Below, piece after piece: positions 35,374-43,991 of a stretch of 64,000 nt of DNA. The position numbers and the translations under genes were made by a program. The notes beneath the pieces are model-generated. The model did no database searches and was not told where the DNA came from. It was given only the letters and a program-made list of their open reading frames with translations. The stretch's first letter is position 1, and each line of letters opens with the position of its first letter. The DNA lies in the NCBI GenBank assembly GCA_927417275.1, contig CAKMJV010000032.1, positions 1 to 64,000 of the forward strand. Reading direction: 5' to 3'. The stretch comes from an uncultured Clostridia bacterium. GTDB taxonomy: Bacteria > Bacillota > Clostridia > Peptostreptococcales > Acidaminobacteraceae.

Positions 35374-36702
35374 TTACTCGGTTCGTATGGCTTCCAAAGC
35401 ACTTAGTTTTGTCGCTCTTACTGCTGGATAATATCCTGCAACTAAACCGATAAACGTTGAAAAACCCATGCCAGAAAGCGACAACCACAGTGGAATGTCT
35501 GATAAGAGTTGCGGACCATAATAACCAGAACTACCATTCATGCCCGATAAGACACTATTAATCAGTACAGAAATGCCATAACTAATACCGATTCCAAAAA
35601 TGCCGCCTATCAGTCCAATCATTGCAGCTTCAAATAAAAATAATCGCTTAATGTCTTTAAGTTGTGCGCCAATTACTTTCATTACGCCGATCTCTTTCGT
35701 ACGCTCATAAATCGACATAACCATCGTATTTGTTATGCCTATCGCCGCTACAAAAAGCGATACCGCACCGATGCCACCTAGAACCGTTTGAATAAGCCCG
35801 GAGGTTTGCTTCATATTTTCAAGTGCGTCCGTTAAACTGTATGCTTCAAATCCCATTGCTTTGATTTGATCTTGCACATCTTGAACATACTTGATATCCG
35901 AAACACTTACTTTCATCTCGTCATATTTGTTTTCTGGCGTCTTATTGTTTCTGCCTTTTCCAGTATTCCCATCATTAGATGTTGTCTTATTCTTTCTGTC
36001 GTAATCCTCTTTAAGTCTTAAAAAGGTATCATAATCCATAAAAATATCCCATGAATAATTATAATCCGTTTCTGATGTTATCCCTGTAGGGTTAATAATA
36101 AACCCCTTCGGCCGTTTTCCTTCAAAATACATCGAAGTAGGAAGCATCTCAATCTTATCGTTAAAAACATCAATAACCGGTGGGTTACCATATGGGTTTC
36201 TTGACTTTGGATCATAGAAATTCTGTTTCGCATAAAAGCCAAAAAGAACTTCATTGTTTCCGTCTTTTGAAGGTAAAATCCCCTCGCTGAGTTTGATGTC
36301 CATCTGAGCCAGTTTATCAAAATCTACAGCCTTTATATTGGTATAACTCTCGTACTTGCCGACGTAAATTTTTGATTCAAATCGTTTAAAACCGATAACA
36401 AACTCAACATGGTCTAGCGCTTCAATCGTATCTATGGTGGAGTCATCGAGAACCACTTGCCCGTCAGAAGAACTCCCTCCTACGGGCTCCATTCTATATT
36501 GGTTTGCATAGATGTCGATCATCGTCAAACTGCCATACTCGGAGAGTTGCTGTTCAAACGCTTTGTTCATGCCCAGACCAAGTGATACCATAACCACGAT
36601 TGAAGCCGTGCCTATGATAACACCCAAAACAGTCAAAACCGTTCTAGCTTTTCGACGGAATAAATTTTTAATGCCCATCAAAGCCAGATCAATACTACTC
36701 AT
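35374..36702 (-). CDS. ABC transporter permease (MacB/FtsX type)
   Basis: 442 residues: one N-terminal membrane segment (ARTVLTVLGVIIGTASIVVM), a ~240-residue extracellular MacB-type periplasmic-core domain, and three C-terminal segments (FtsX domain, IGAVSLFVAAIGITNTMVMS ... GLVAGYYPAVRATKLSALEAI). The FtsX/MacB class drives mechanotransmission instead of classical channel transport. A poly-Asn/Gly/Lys insert (NKTTSNDGNTGKGRNNK) sits in the extracellular domain. GGAGG is 6 nt before the ATG, inside the end of the upstream gene, which overlaps by 8 nt; together with the ATPase these form one exporter. Confidence 0.93.
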   Translation of the reverse strand: MSSIDLALMGIKNLFRRKARTVLTVLGVIIGTASIVVMVSLGLGMNKAFEQQLSEYGSLTMIDIYANQYRMEPVGGSSSDGQVVLDDSTIDTIEALDHVEFVIGFKRFESKIYVGKYESYTNIKAVDFDKLAQMDIKLSEGILPSKDGNNEVLFGFYAKQNFYDPKSRNPYGNPPVIDVFNDKIEMLPTSMYFEGKRPKGFIINPTGITSETDYNYSWDIFMDYDTFLRLKEDYDRKNKTTSNDGNTGKGRNNKTPENKYDEMKVSVSDIKYVQDVQDQIKAMGFEAYSLTDALENMKQTSGLIQTVLGGIGAVSLFVAAIGITNTMVMSIYERTKEIGVMKVIGAQLKDIKRLFLFEAAMIGLIGGIFGIGISYGISVLINSVLSGMNGSSGYYGPQLLSDIPLWLSLSGMGFSTFIGLVAGYYPAVRATKLSALEAIRTE

Positions 36703-38740
36703 CTAAATCCTCCAGTTCTCTTTTATGCCTTTTGGCAATTCGAACTTTTCTCACCACAAACCCAGTAACGACGAGAACGATAGCGCCGCCTAATAGTATT
36801 TTCCACAAGTCGCTGCCTTTCTCCTCTTCTATTGGCATTTCAGGTTCCATAGGGAAACCTGGATTTTCACCAAAGTCAGGCATATCCATTACATTTAAAG
36901 TAAATGGCTGTTCTTTTGTAGCCACATTGCCAAGGGCATCCTCAAAAGAAAAAATCAACTTTCCTTCAAAAGTGCCTGTTTCATAAGCAAAAGCTTGTGC
37001 TGAAAAATAATCGCTTTTACCCGCCTCAAAATTACCAACAAAATAACTGCCTTCTGAAGTTTCAACCCCTTCAAGTTTAACCATCATATTGTACATCATG
37101 GATTTACCCATATTGTAAAACTCTTGTTCAATATAAAAAGGTTGACCCGCATATATTTCAAATGGAATAACGATATCAGCGGTCTCTAGTCGAACTGGTT
37201 GCGCCACAGCAACACTCAACACTTCCGATTCTTCATATGGCGTTTTATTTTCGTCGTATGCGTTTCCCTTACCATCTTCATACTCCATTTTTGCTGTCAC
37301 TGTATAAATCTTAACATTCGCATCAATTTTCGTTTTCAGTTGGACGGTTTGCGTATACACTTGTCCAGGTGCTATGCCTGAAATAAAGAACGAACTAGAG
37401 GAATCAACTGGTGTAAACACATTCTCTTCGCTTGTCAAAGTAACTTTTATGTTCTTTGTACTTTCTGAATTGCTCGTGTTCTTAATGCTGATCGTAAGTG
37501 GAAATACTTCTCCAGCAAAAACATGTTCGCCGCCATACGCATAATCTTCTACGATCAATTTAGGTTTGCTACCACCGTCATTTTTTTCTTTGCTTTGAAC
37601 ATATAAACCAACATACTCCTGTACGGTTATAGGTTCATTGGCAGTACTGTCTTTTGGAACAAAAGTTGCTTTGATATAGGAATGATAACTTTCTGTTGGT
37701 GTATCTGCTTTTGCCATCATTTTAAATGTAATTGAGCGTTTTTCGCCTTTAGCAACATTTTTCAGAACCACACGGGTCGCAGACTTTGCGATGAAAAACT
37801 CGGGATATTCATAACTGATATCCGCTGTACTAATTTCAGCATCACCTGTATTTTCAACACTTAATGTCACTTCAAAATCCTGATTGGGCGTAATGGTCGT
37901 CGGATACTTAACATCACTTATAACCAACTCTGAATTAACTGAACCTTTACCCGCTAATTGTACATAGGCAACCGTATCTTTCTTATAACTGGTTCCGATT
38001 TCATCGGTATAAGTCATGCTCACTTGAAGTGGAAAACTACCTTTCACGCCATCACTGCCGGGAATAATATTAAAAAACATCATCTTGTTTTCTTTAGGAG
38101 CAAGTGTATCGATGCTTTTAGTATCTACATCTTTATAAAGTACAACGCCTTCATTTGAAAATCCAGATAATGTGATTCTCACATTTTTTGCAGGTATCGT
38201 GCCATCATTTTTAACATACATTACAAGGGAGTCCTGTGTGTCTTGGAGCAATTCTGCACGACCCGTTTTCGCAGAATAAATACCCAATATAGGTTCAACC
38301 ATACCATTCTCAATCTTCACATACGCCTTTTGTGTTTCAGAATATGGCTCTTCATTAAAATTAGTATATTCAATAAGTACATCAAATTCATAAATTTTCG
38401 ATTCTGCTGTTGGACTCGTGGTCACATTAAAAACAAATGAACTTGTAACATTTGGATTAATATACGTAGTGCGCTGCGATAAGTTTGCGATATCACTTCT
38501 AAAAGGATGTTCCCCTTTTAGTGTCACTCTAACATTAGTCGCGACCGTTGAAGATATATTTTTGATGTTTACAGTATACTCTGTTTTTGTATTTGCTTTG
38601 ATAACTTGTAATTCTCCATCTGCTACGACGCCTAAAATAGGTTTGCTTGGATCTACAAATCCATAGTCAAAACTCAACGTACTCATGATGCATAGTATTG
38701 CCAAACTCATTGCTATTATTTTCTTACTTATAGTCTTCAT
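36695..38740 (-). CDS. CARDB/COG1361-like surface protein of an ABC exporter
   Basis: 681 residues with a signal peptide (MKTISKKIIAMSLAILCIMS), about five Ig-like beta domains and a single C-terminal membrane anchor (LWKILLGGAIVLVVTGFVV) with a basic cytoplasmic tail. Domains start near PILGVVADGELQ, PILGIYSAKTGRA, ELVISDVKYPTTITP, KPKLIVEDYAYGG and RLETADIVIPFEIY; each has the V-N-I-K-N-x(S/T) core typical of CARDB/NEW3 repeats. It sits between the ATPase and permease genes and overlaps the latter, so it is likely an extracellular adaptor of this MacB-like system. Cargo unknown. Confidence 0.85.
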   Translation of the reverse strand: MKTISKKIIAMSLAILCIMSTLSFDYGFVDPSKPILGVVADGELQVIKANTKTEYTVNIKNISSTVATNVRVTLKGEHPFRSDIANLSQRTTYINPNVTSSFVFNVTTSPTAESKIYEFDVLIEYTNFNEEPYSETQKAYVKIENGMVEPILGIYSAKTGRAELLQDTQDSLVMYVKNDGTIPAKNVRITLSGFSNEGVVLYKDVDTKSIDTLAPKENKMMFFNIIPGSDGVKGSFPLQVSMTYTDEIGTSYKKDTVAYVQLAGKGSVNSELVISDVKYPTTITPNQDFEVTLSVENTGDAEISTADISYEYPEFFIAKSATRVVLKNVAKGEKRSITFKMMAKADTPTESYHSYIKATFVPKDSTANEPITVQEYVGLYVQSKEKNDGGSKPKLIVEDYAYGGEHVFAGEVFPLTISIKNTSNSESTKNIKVTLTSEENVFTPVDSSSSFFISGIAPGQVYTQTVQLKTKIDANVKIYTVTAKMEYEDGKGNAYDENKTPYEESEVLSVAVAQPVRLETADIVIPFEIYAGQPFYIEQEFYNMGKSMMYNMMVKLEGVETSEGSYFVGNFEAGKSDYFSAQAFAYETGTFEGKLIFSFEDALGNVATKEQPFTLNVMDMPDFGENPGFPMEPEMPIEEEKGSDLWKILLGGAIVLVVTGFVVRKVRIAKRHKRELEDLDE

Positions 38741-38798
38741 TTTTATCCCTCGCTAAAGTTTTTATCTTTTCTTAAATGCATATTAGATATGCCGCTCA

Positions 38799-39605
38799 TT
38801 ACACGGGTACATAGTTTTCTTCATAGGGTTTGATGAATTTTTCATAAACATCATCCACACTTCTCTGTTCAACACTTTGGATGTCTCCATCCCTTATGTG
38901 AACCACTTTATCAGCATAAAGTGCAACTTCTGGATCATGCGTTACAATAACGATTGTTTGCATCTTTTCACGTGCCATTTTCCACATGATATGCATGACT
39001 TCAATCGAAGTCTTCGTATCGAGATTGCCTGTTGGTTCATCGGCAAAAATTATCTCAGGTGCACCTACAAATGCTCTTGCGATACCAACACGCTGTTGCT
39101 GTCCACCACTCATTTGATTCGGTTTGTGTTTATAACGGTCGGATAATCCAACCAACTTCAAATATTTTTTTGCGATTTTTTCCCTTTTTACTTTTTTAAT
39201 TCTTCTAAATATTAAAGGCATCGCTACGTTTTCAAGTGCAGTTAAAGCAGATAGTAAATTGTAAGACTGAAAAATAAAACCTATATGTTTTTGTCTAAAT
39301 TTTGCTAAATGTTTTTCACTCATTTGATCGATGGCTTTTCCCTTAATCAAAATCGATCCTTTTGTTGGCTTTTCTAACCCTGCCATCATGTTTAAGAGCG
39401 TCGATTTTCCAGAACCCGAGGTGCCTAAAATGCAACATATTTCACCTCTGTAGATGCTTAGATTAATTTTATTAAGTGCAACGACTTTCTCTGTGCCAAT
39501 TCTATAAACCTTTCGCAGATCGTTGACTGAAATAACGACATCTTTAACCTCTTTTACATCCTGTACAGCTTGTACAGCATCTGAGACATCACTGTTTTCT
39601 ATCAC
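38799..39605 (-). CDS. ABC transporter ATP-binding protein (LolD/MacB class)
   Basis: 268 residues with Walker A LGTSGSGKSTLLN, Q-loop FIFQSYNLLSALTALENV, signature MSGGQQQRVGIARAF, Walker B IIFADEPTGNLD and the switch histidine IVTHDPEVA, all typical of the LolD/MacB/FtsE class. It has an acidic/valine-rich N-terminal extension of ~28 residues (DVSDAVQAVQDVKEVKDVV). The start is GTG 39605, with GGAGG 10 nt upstream, a somewhat long spacing. It is the first gene of the ATPase-CARDB-permease operon. Confidence 0.95.
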   Translation of the reverse strand: MIENSDVSDAVQAVQDVKEVKDVVISVNDLRKVYRIGTEKVVALNKINLSIYRGEICCILGTSGSGKSTLLNMMAGLEKPTKGSILIKGKAIDQMSEKHLAKFRQKHIGFIFQSYNLLSALTALENVAMPLIFRRIKKVKREKIAKKYLKLVGLSDRYKHKPNQMSGGQQQRVGIARAFVGAPEIIFADEPTGNLDTKTSIEVMHIMWKMAREKMQTIVIVTHDPEVALYADKVVHIRDGDIQSVEQRSVDDVYEKFIKPYEENYVPV

Positions 39606-39684
39606 TTACTTACGACCTCCTTTCTCCTTATCATAATCCTTATTATCATAACGCTTTTTGTTCTAGAATTTATTGAGTAATTGA

Positions 39685-39981
39685 TTAAAATTTCATTAGA
39701 ATTTCAAGGATTTCTCTATGGTGTAAACCCAACGTTAAAACCAGCGCTAAAATGCCACAAATTGCGCCTACAAAATAGAAACGCTCTTTTGAACGCATTT
39801 TTCGATAAAACTCCAACTCATACTCCCAAGCATATTTACGTTGTCCGCCTAGAGTCAGGTCTTGATTTTCTACGACATCACTGTTCTTCTTTTTTAAGTC
39901 ACTAGCACTTTGATTCGCTTTCAATATGTCTCTTTTACTCTTTTCAAATGCGAGTTCTTCTAAGATTTTTTTATTATTCAT
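39685..39981 (-). CDS. Small single-pass membrane protein next to YhaN-like ATPase
   Basis: 98 residues: a charged, probably helical N-terminal ~70 (KKILEELAFEKSKRDILKA, ending RKMRSKERF) and one C-terminal membrane segment (YFVGAICGILALVLTLGL). I do not recognise a family. Its ATG overlaps the stop of the YhaN-like gene (ATGA), so it is translated with that ATPase, which itself carries a membrane hairpin. It may anchor or regulate the nuclease complex; this is inferred from position only. Its 3' side has no clear terminator before the exporter operon. Confidence 0.75.
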   Translation of the reverse strand: MNNKKILEELAFEKSKRDILKANQSASDLKKKNSDVVENQDLTLGGQRKYAWEYELEFYRKMRSKERFYFVGAICGILALVLTLGLHHREILEILMKF

Positions 39982-42566
39982 GCGCTCACCTCTAAGATTT
40001 TTGCATTTGAGAGTTCTTTAAATTTTTCAGCCAATTCCATGTGACAAGTAAAGAAAATTATCTGTCTACGGTTTGCGATCTCACTGAGTAAGTCTAATGT
40101 TTTTTTAAGTCGAATGGCATCCCAATTTACAAACACCTCATCTAAAACCAGTGGCAAGGCTCTGTCTGGATCTAATGCATCTATGACTGCAAGTCGGTAG
40201 GCAAAAAACAGTTGTTGTATGGTTCCTTTACTAAATGCTTTCGAAAGCGGCAGTAATTCTCCATCAACTAAAAACTGGAGTTCAAAAGATTCAGAAATCA
40301 TGACATCTGCGTATTTTCCATCTGTCATCTGTCGCATATAGGCACTTACATGATTGATAATGTCCGGTTGATTTTCTAGTCTAAAACGTTCATCGCCATA
40401 CTTAATCATCTCCAATAGTATCATCAGTGTATCGCGTTTATCTTCTAATTCCTCCAAAGACTCTTTTGTGGATAAAATCTCACTTGTTACTTCTTCAATA
40501 GAACGGTTTTCTCTTAATCTAGAAATCTCATTCATTAAATCCGATCGGCGAAGCAGTAGCTGCTTTTCATCATCTTCCAACTGCGTCCGCGTTTGTTCAA
40601 GAGCATCGATTGATTCTTGACTTACACACGCCAACGTTTCATCGGAATAGGGCATGCGCTCTATTTCATCATTAAAAATGCTTACTTTTTTTAATACTTC
40701 TAGATTTGATTTGAATTTTTCAAAGCCAAGATCAAAATATCCGTCACCGAACTGTTCAAATGCCAGTTGAAGCTGGAACCTCTCATTTAATTTTGACTGT
40801 AACACTTCTTTTTCAATATCAAGGGCATGTGTAACGTTCTCAATTTTCAAACGTTTTTGCTCTTCCTCATTTTTTTGCGTTTCACACTTTTCTATTTGTG
40901 ACAAAGCAAATTGAAAACTTAAAACAACATCACTTGAAATGTCAATATGATGACGGGTTAAAACGTCCGTCATTTCTTGCTGCATCTCTATAATGGTATT
41001 AAGTAAATTTTCGTGTTTCATCCACAAGCGATCGGATTCTAAAAGGTCCATAACCAATGCTTCTAATTTTGTAAAAAACCGTAAACTAATATCTTGATAA
41101 ACATAGGATGGCAAATTTAATGGTGCCATAATCGATTGAATTTTTTTTCCTAAGGCCGTCAGATTTACCTTAGATGCTACGACATCCTTAGAAGGTTTAT
41201 ATCCCGCTAATCCATAACCAACAAAACCGAATCCAATAAACGTCAATATGCCAACAGGCTTAATAAAGATTCCGATTGCTGCAGCAATAATGCCCAACAA
41301 AACAAATCCAAGTGCCTTCACTTTAGCGTTTTGATTTTTTAAAGCCATTTGTTGGTCAATGGATTCGTTATTTTTTTTGCCTTCCATGAAGGATTGCACC
41401 AATGACATAAGATTCATCACATTAATCTGTTTTAATTGTGTCCGAACTTCCTTAGAAAAAACGATTTGGTCACCAAACAAATATTTAAAGGCACTTTCGA
41501 TTTTGTCCTCTCGTTCAATGCGTTCTTGCGCATTTATGTGGGCTTCTTGTTCTTTAGATAATAAAGAGGTAAGCGTTTGCTCTAATTTACGTGCACTGGG
41601 TTTAAATAGAATGAGATTTTCACAGGCTTCATCCAGGGGATTAAGTGTACCCTTTAACTTAAGCAATTCTGACTCTGTCTGATGCATTTTATTTTGTAAC
41701 CCTTCAATTGATTCCGATAATTGATTCCAACGTTCAATCGATTTAGGATCTAGATCTTCAAATGCACGGGCTTTATACAATCCATCCATGAGTGTCAAAA
41801 CTTTTTCTTTAAGCTCTTTTTTGGGCAGTTTCGCTCGATAATCGTGTAATTTTTCTATCGTCTTGTGGCGATTCGCTTGGCATATAACCAGTTCGTCATT
41901 TATTTGCTCTAAAAGTACCGTTTGAAGTTTTAATTGATTGTTTTGTTCTTCAAGCGTGCTCTTTTCATGCATCAAATGAACCAATTCACTTGTTAACTGA
42001 TTCATCTCAGGGTTGCCTTTTTTATCTTTTCTCCATAAGGCGTTAATATCCTGTTCTAACTGCCTCATCACCTCTGATGTCTTATTTAAATAGCTGGTTC
42101 CGTAATTAAATATTAATTTTTCTTGGATTTGATCCCATGAGTCTTTATCCGCTCTATTTAGGTCATCCGCAGTCAAATGAAATACGGCATCATATAAGTT
42201 TTCTGAAACATTTGGCAGAAATGATAATGATTCATTTCTCAAATTACGTGTTGAATTTGAAGCAAGTGCCATAATCGATAATTTGGGCATACTCATAAGA
42301 CGTCTTTCAACCAAAAAAAGTTCCGTATCATTTTGAATAATCCCAGAATAATTAATTTCATTTCTATACCAATGTGAATAGGGGTGTTTTTCTCTACTTG
42401 CAGGTCTAAAACCATAAAACAAGGTACTGATGCTATTAAATATTGTGGATTTACCAGCCTCATTGTTACCAAATACGACGGTTATTTCAGGATGAAGATC
42501 CATTTCAAAATTTTCTAATTTTCCATAAGCTTTATATGTTAACTTATTAATTTTCATCAATTTCAT
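39978..42566 (-). CDS. YhaN-like SMC/Rad50-type AAA ATPase
   Basis: 862 residues. N-terminal Walker A VVFGNNEAGKSTIFN (aa 30-44), long coiled-coil regions either side of a membrane hairpin (aa ~412-450, VLLGIIAAAIGIFI and ILTFIGFGFVGYGLAGY), and a C-terminal half with the signature SKGTIQQLFFAYRL, Walker B PLVLDEVFVNWD and FTCHMELAEKF. This is the layout of B. subtilis YhaN, partner of the YhaO nuclease, related to Rad50/SbcC but membrane-bound. It overlaps the upstream exonuclease gene by 20 nt and the 98-residue gene by 4 nt, so all three are one coupled unit. Confidence 0.88.
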   Translation of the reverse strand: MKLMKINKLTYKAYGKLENFEMDLHPEITVVFGNNEAGKSTIFNSISTLFYGFRPASREKHPYSHWYRNEINYSGIIQNDTELFLVERRLMSMPKLSIMALASNSTRNLRNESLSFLPNVSENLYDAVFHLTADDLNRADKDSWDQIQEKLIFNYGTSYLNKTSEVMRQLEQDINALWRKDKKGNPEMNQLTSELVHLMHEKSTLEEQNNQLKLQTVLLEQINDELVICQANRHKTIEKLHDYRAKLPKKELKEKVLTLMDGLYKARAFEDLDPKSIERWNQLSESIEGLQNKMHQTESELLKLKGTLNPLDEACENLILFKPSARKLEQTLTSLLSKEQEAHINAQERIEREDKIESAFKYLFGDQIVFSKEVRTQLKQINVMNLMSLVQSFMEGKKNNESIDQQMALKNQNAKVKALGFVLLGIIAAAIGIFIKPVGILTFIGFGFVGYGLAGYKPSKDVVASKVNLTALGKKIQSIMAPLNLPSYVYQDISLRFFTKLEALVMDLLESDRLWMKHENLLNTIIEMQQEMTDVLTRHHIDISSDVVLSFQFALSQIEKCETQKNEEEQKRLKIENVTHALDIEKEVLQSKLNERFQLQLAFEQFGDGYFDLGFEKFKSNLEVLKKVSIFNDEIERMPYSDETLACVSQESIDALEQTRTQLEDDEKQLLLRRSDLMNEISRLRENRSIEEVTSEILSTKESLEELEDKRDTLMILLEMIKYGDERFRLENQPDIINHVSAYMRQMTDGKYADVMISESFELQFLVDGELLPLSKAFSKGTIQQLFFAYRLAVIDALDPDRALPLVLDEVFVNWDAIRLKKTLDLLSEIANRRQIIFFTCHMELAEKFKELSNAKILEVSA

Positions 42567-43782
42567 TCACCATCCGTTCTATGAGTTCTTCAAGTAGTTT
42601 TTCTTTCTTTTGAGTCACATGATTTATAACGTCTATTTCTGAACACTTCTTGTTGAAAACTGGTAATTCTAAAAGTCTTTTCATGAGACTATCATCAAAA
42701 TTATCATCATCTATCATTTTGAGGATATAGGCGAGCAATGTTTGCTCACTCTTAAAGCGCTCAACGTCAAAGATATTGGTTAACTGTTGTGTTTTTATTT
42801 CTACATCTAAAAGCCCCATCTTCTCTTTAATCGATTGTCCTAAAAAAGATAAGTTTTCTGTTTGCTTTAGCGCATGAGCGATACTTGATTTTCCAATTAA
42901 ATGCACTCTAAATATAAGCTGCTTTGCCGCTAAAGGAATCGTATTACAACGCTCTGTAATTTTAGATACGATCTGTCCTTGCAGATCTGTTAAGGTTTTT
43001 ACATCGTTTGATACGTTCACTTCAACTTGTTCCCATCTTACATGCTGAAAATTCACTTCAGTAATCTCAGTTGCATTTGGTGATAAATGAATTAAGTACC
43101 CACCTTTTTCACCCGTTTCTTTTATATTTAGTCCCTGAATATTACCTGAATACGCGATGCCATTTGACAACTGTTGTCTAATATGAATATGGCCCAAAGC
43201 AAAATAATTATACTTTAAGCGCTCAATATCTGCTAATGGTGCTGCCATATAACTTTCTTTCTCACTGATACTAATTGCAGAAGGCACACTTGCATGACCA
43301 ATACCAATCCAAATTTCATCTCCCTCTTTAAGTGGGTAAGTCTTTATGAGATTTCTTTTTTCATTTTTTGATTTATGCCCGCATGCGACAACATGATAAG
43401 GTAGACCTTCAGTTGAGATGAGTTTTATATGTTGAACCACATCATTTTCAAACATATGAAAATAAGCATTTTCAGTAAAAGCACTTAAAAATATATTTGT
43501 TTTCATCGGATCATGATTGCCAGTTACATAAAAGATATGCTTTTTATGATCAAGTATTTTTTGAAAGCAATTTAACACAAATTGCTCCATGGCAAATGAA
43601 ATCTGATCGTGATCAAAAAAATCACCGGCGATAATAATCCCTTCAACATCATTTTCAACAACATATGTAAATGCGTCCTCTAAAGCATCTAGCAATGCGG
43701 ATTTCAATGTTGCTCTCACCTTTTCACTTTTACTTGAAAATCCTGTATTTAAATGAATATCTGATATATGAAGTAGTTTCAA
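42547..43782 (-). CDS. DNA repair exonuclease, YhaO/SbcD-like metallophosphoesterase
   Basis: 411 residues. The calcineurin-like phosphoesterase motifs are complete: ISDIHLNT (Asp 8, His 10), IIAGDFFDHD (Asp 53), YVTGNHDP (Asn 89, His 90), then GIGHASV and ALGHIHIRQQL. The C-terminal ~150 residues form the capping domain. Homologues with SMC-like partners (Mre11/SbcD with Rad50/SbcC) act on broken DNA ends. It opens a three-gene unit with the YhaN-like ATPase. AAGGAGG precedes the ATG; upstream lies a divergent gene with a short regulatory gap. Confidence 0.92.
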   Translation of the reverse strand: MKLLHISDIHLNTGFSSKSEKVRATLKSALLDALEDAFTYVVENDVEGIIIAGDFFDHDQISFAMEQFVLNCFQKILDHKKHIFYVTGNHDPMKTNIFLSAFTENAYFHMFENDVVQHIKLISTEGLPYHVVACGHKSKNEKRNLIKTYPLKEGDEIWIGIGHASVPSAISISEKESYMAAPLADIERLKYNYFALGHIHIRQQLSNGIAYSGNIQGLNIKETGEKGGYLIHLSPNATEITEVNFQHVRWEQVEVNVSNDVKTLTDLQGQIVSKITERCNTIPLAAKQLIFRVHLIGKSSIAHALKQTENLSFLGQSIKEKMGLLDVEIKTQQLTNIFDVERFKSEQTLLAYILKMIDDDNFDDSLMKRLLELPVFNKKCSEIDVINHVTQKKEKLLEELIERMVNEIDEN

Positions 43783-43855
43783 CAGTTTTTCCTCCTTCTA
43801 TTGTATACATGGTTTCTTCTTATAATTATAGTACATGGTAGACAATCAAACCAGT

Positions 43856-43898
43856 ATATTGTAGAATTAATAATGTTTTATTCAAACATCTACAATAT
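43856..43898. repeat. Inverted repeat in the divergent intergenic region
   Basis: ATATTGTAGA (43856-43865) and TCTACAATAT (43889-43898) are perfect reverse complements separated by 23 nt. It lies between the exonuclease gene and the pseudokinase-like gene and could be a two-site operator for a regulator of both, or an RNA hairpin. Confidence 0.45.
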
Positions 43899-43930
43899 GT
43901 TGATAATCTCAGGACTTTTTCGGAATTATA

Positions 43931-43958
43931 TTGTCATGTTGTGAAGTTGTGATAAAAT
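43931..43958 (+). promoter_or_regulatory. Promoter of the pseudokinase-like gene
   Basis: TTGTCA (43931-43936), 16-nt spacer, TAAAAT (43953-43958), 33 nt before the ATG; CGGAGG precedes the ATG. Confidence 0.65.
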
Positions 43959-43991
43959 AAGTTAAAGAACGTTAATAAAACGGAGGTTCAA

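Noticed and set aside
36512-38666. Several short plus-strand frames within the exporter operon
   Set aside because: All are opposite to well supported minus-strand genes and lack ribosome-binding sites.
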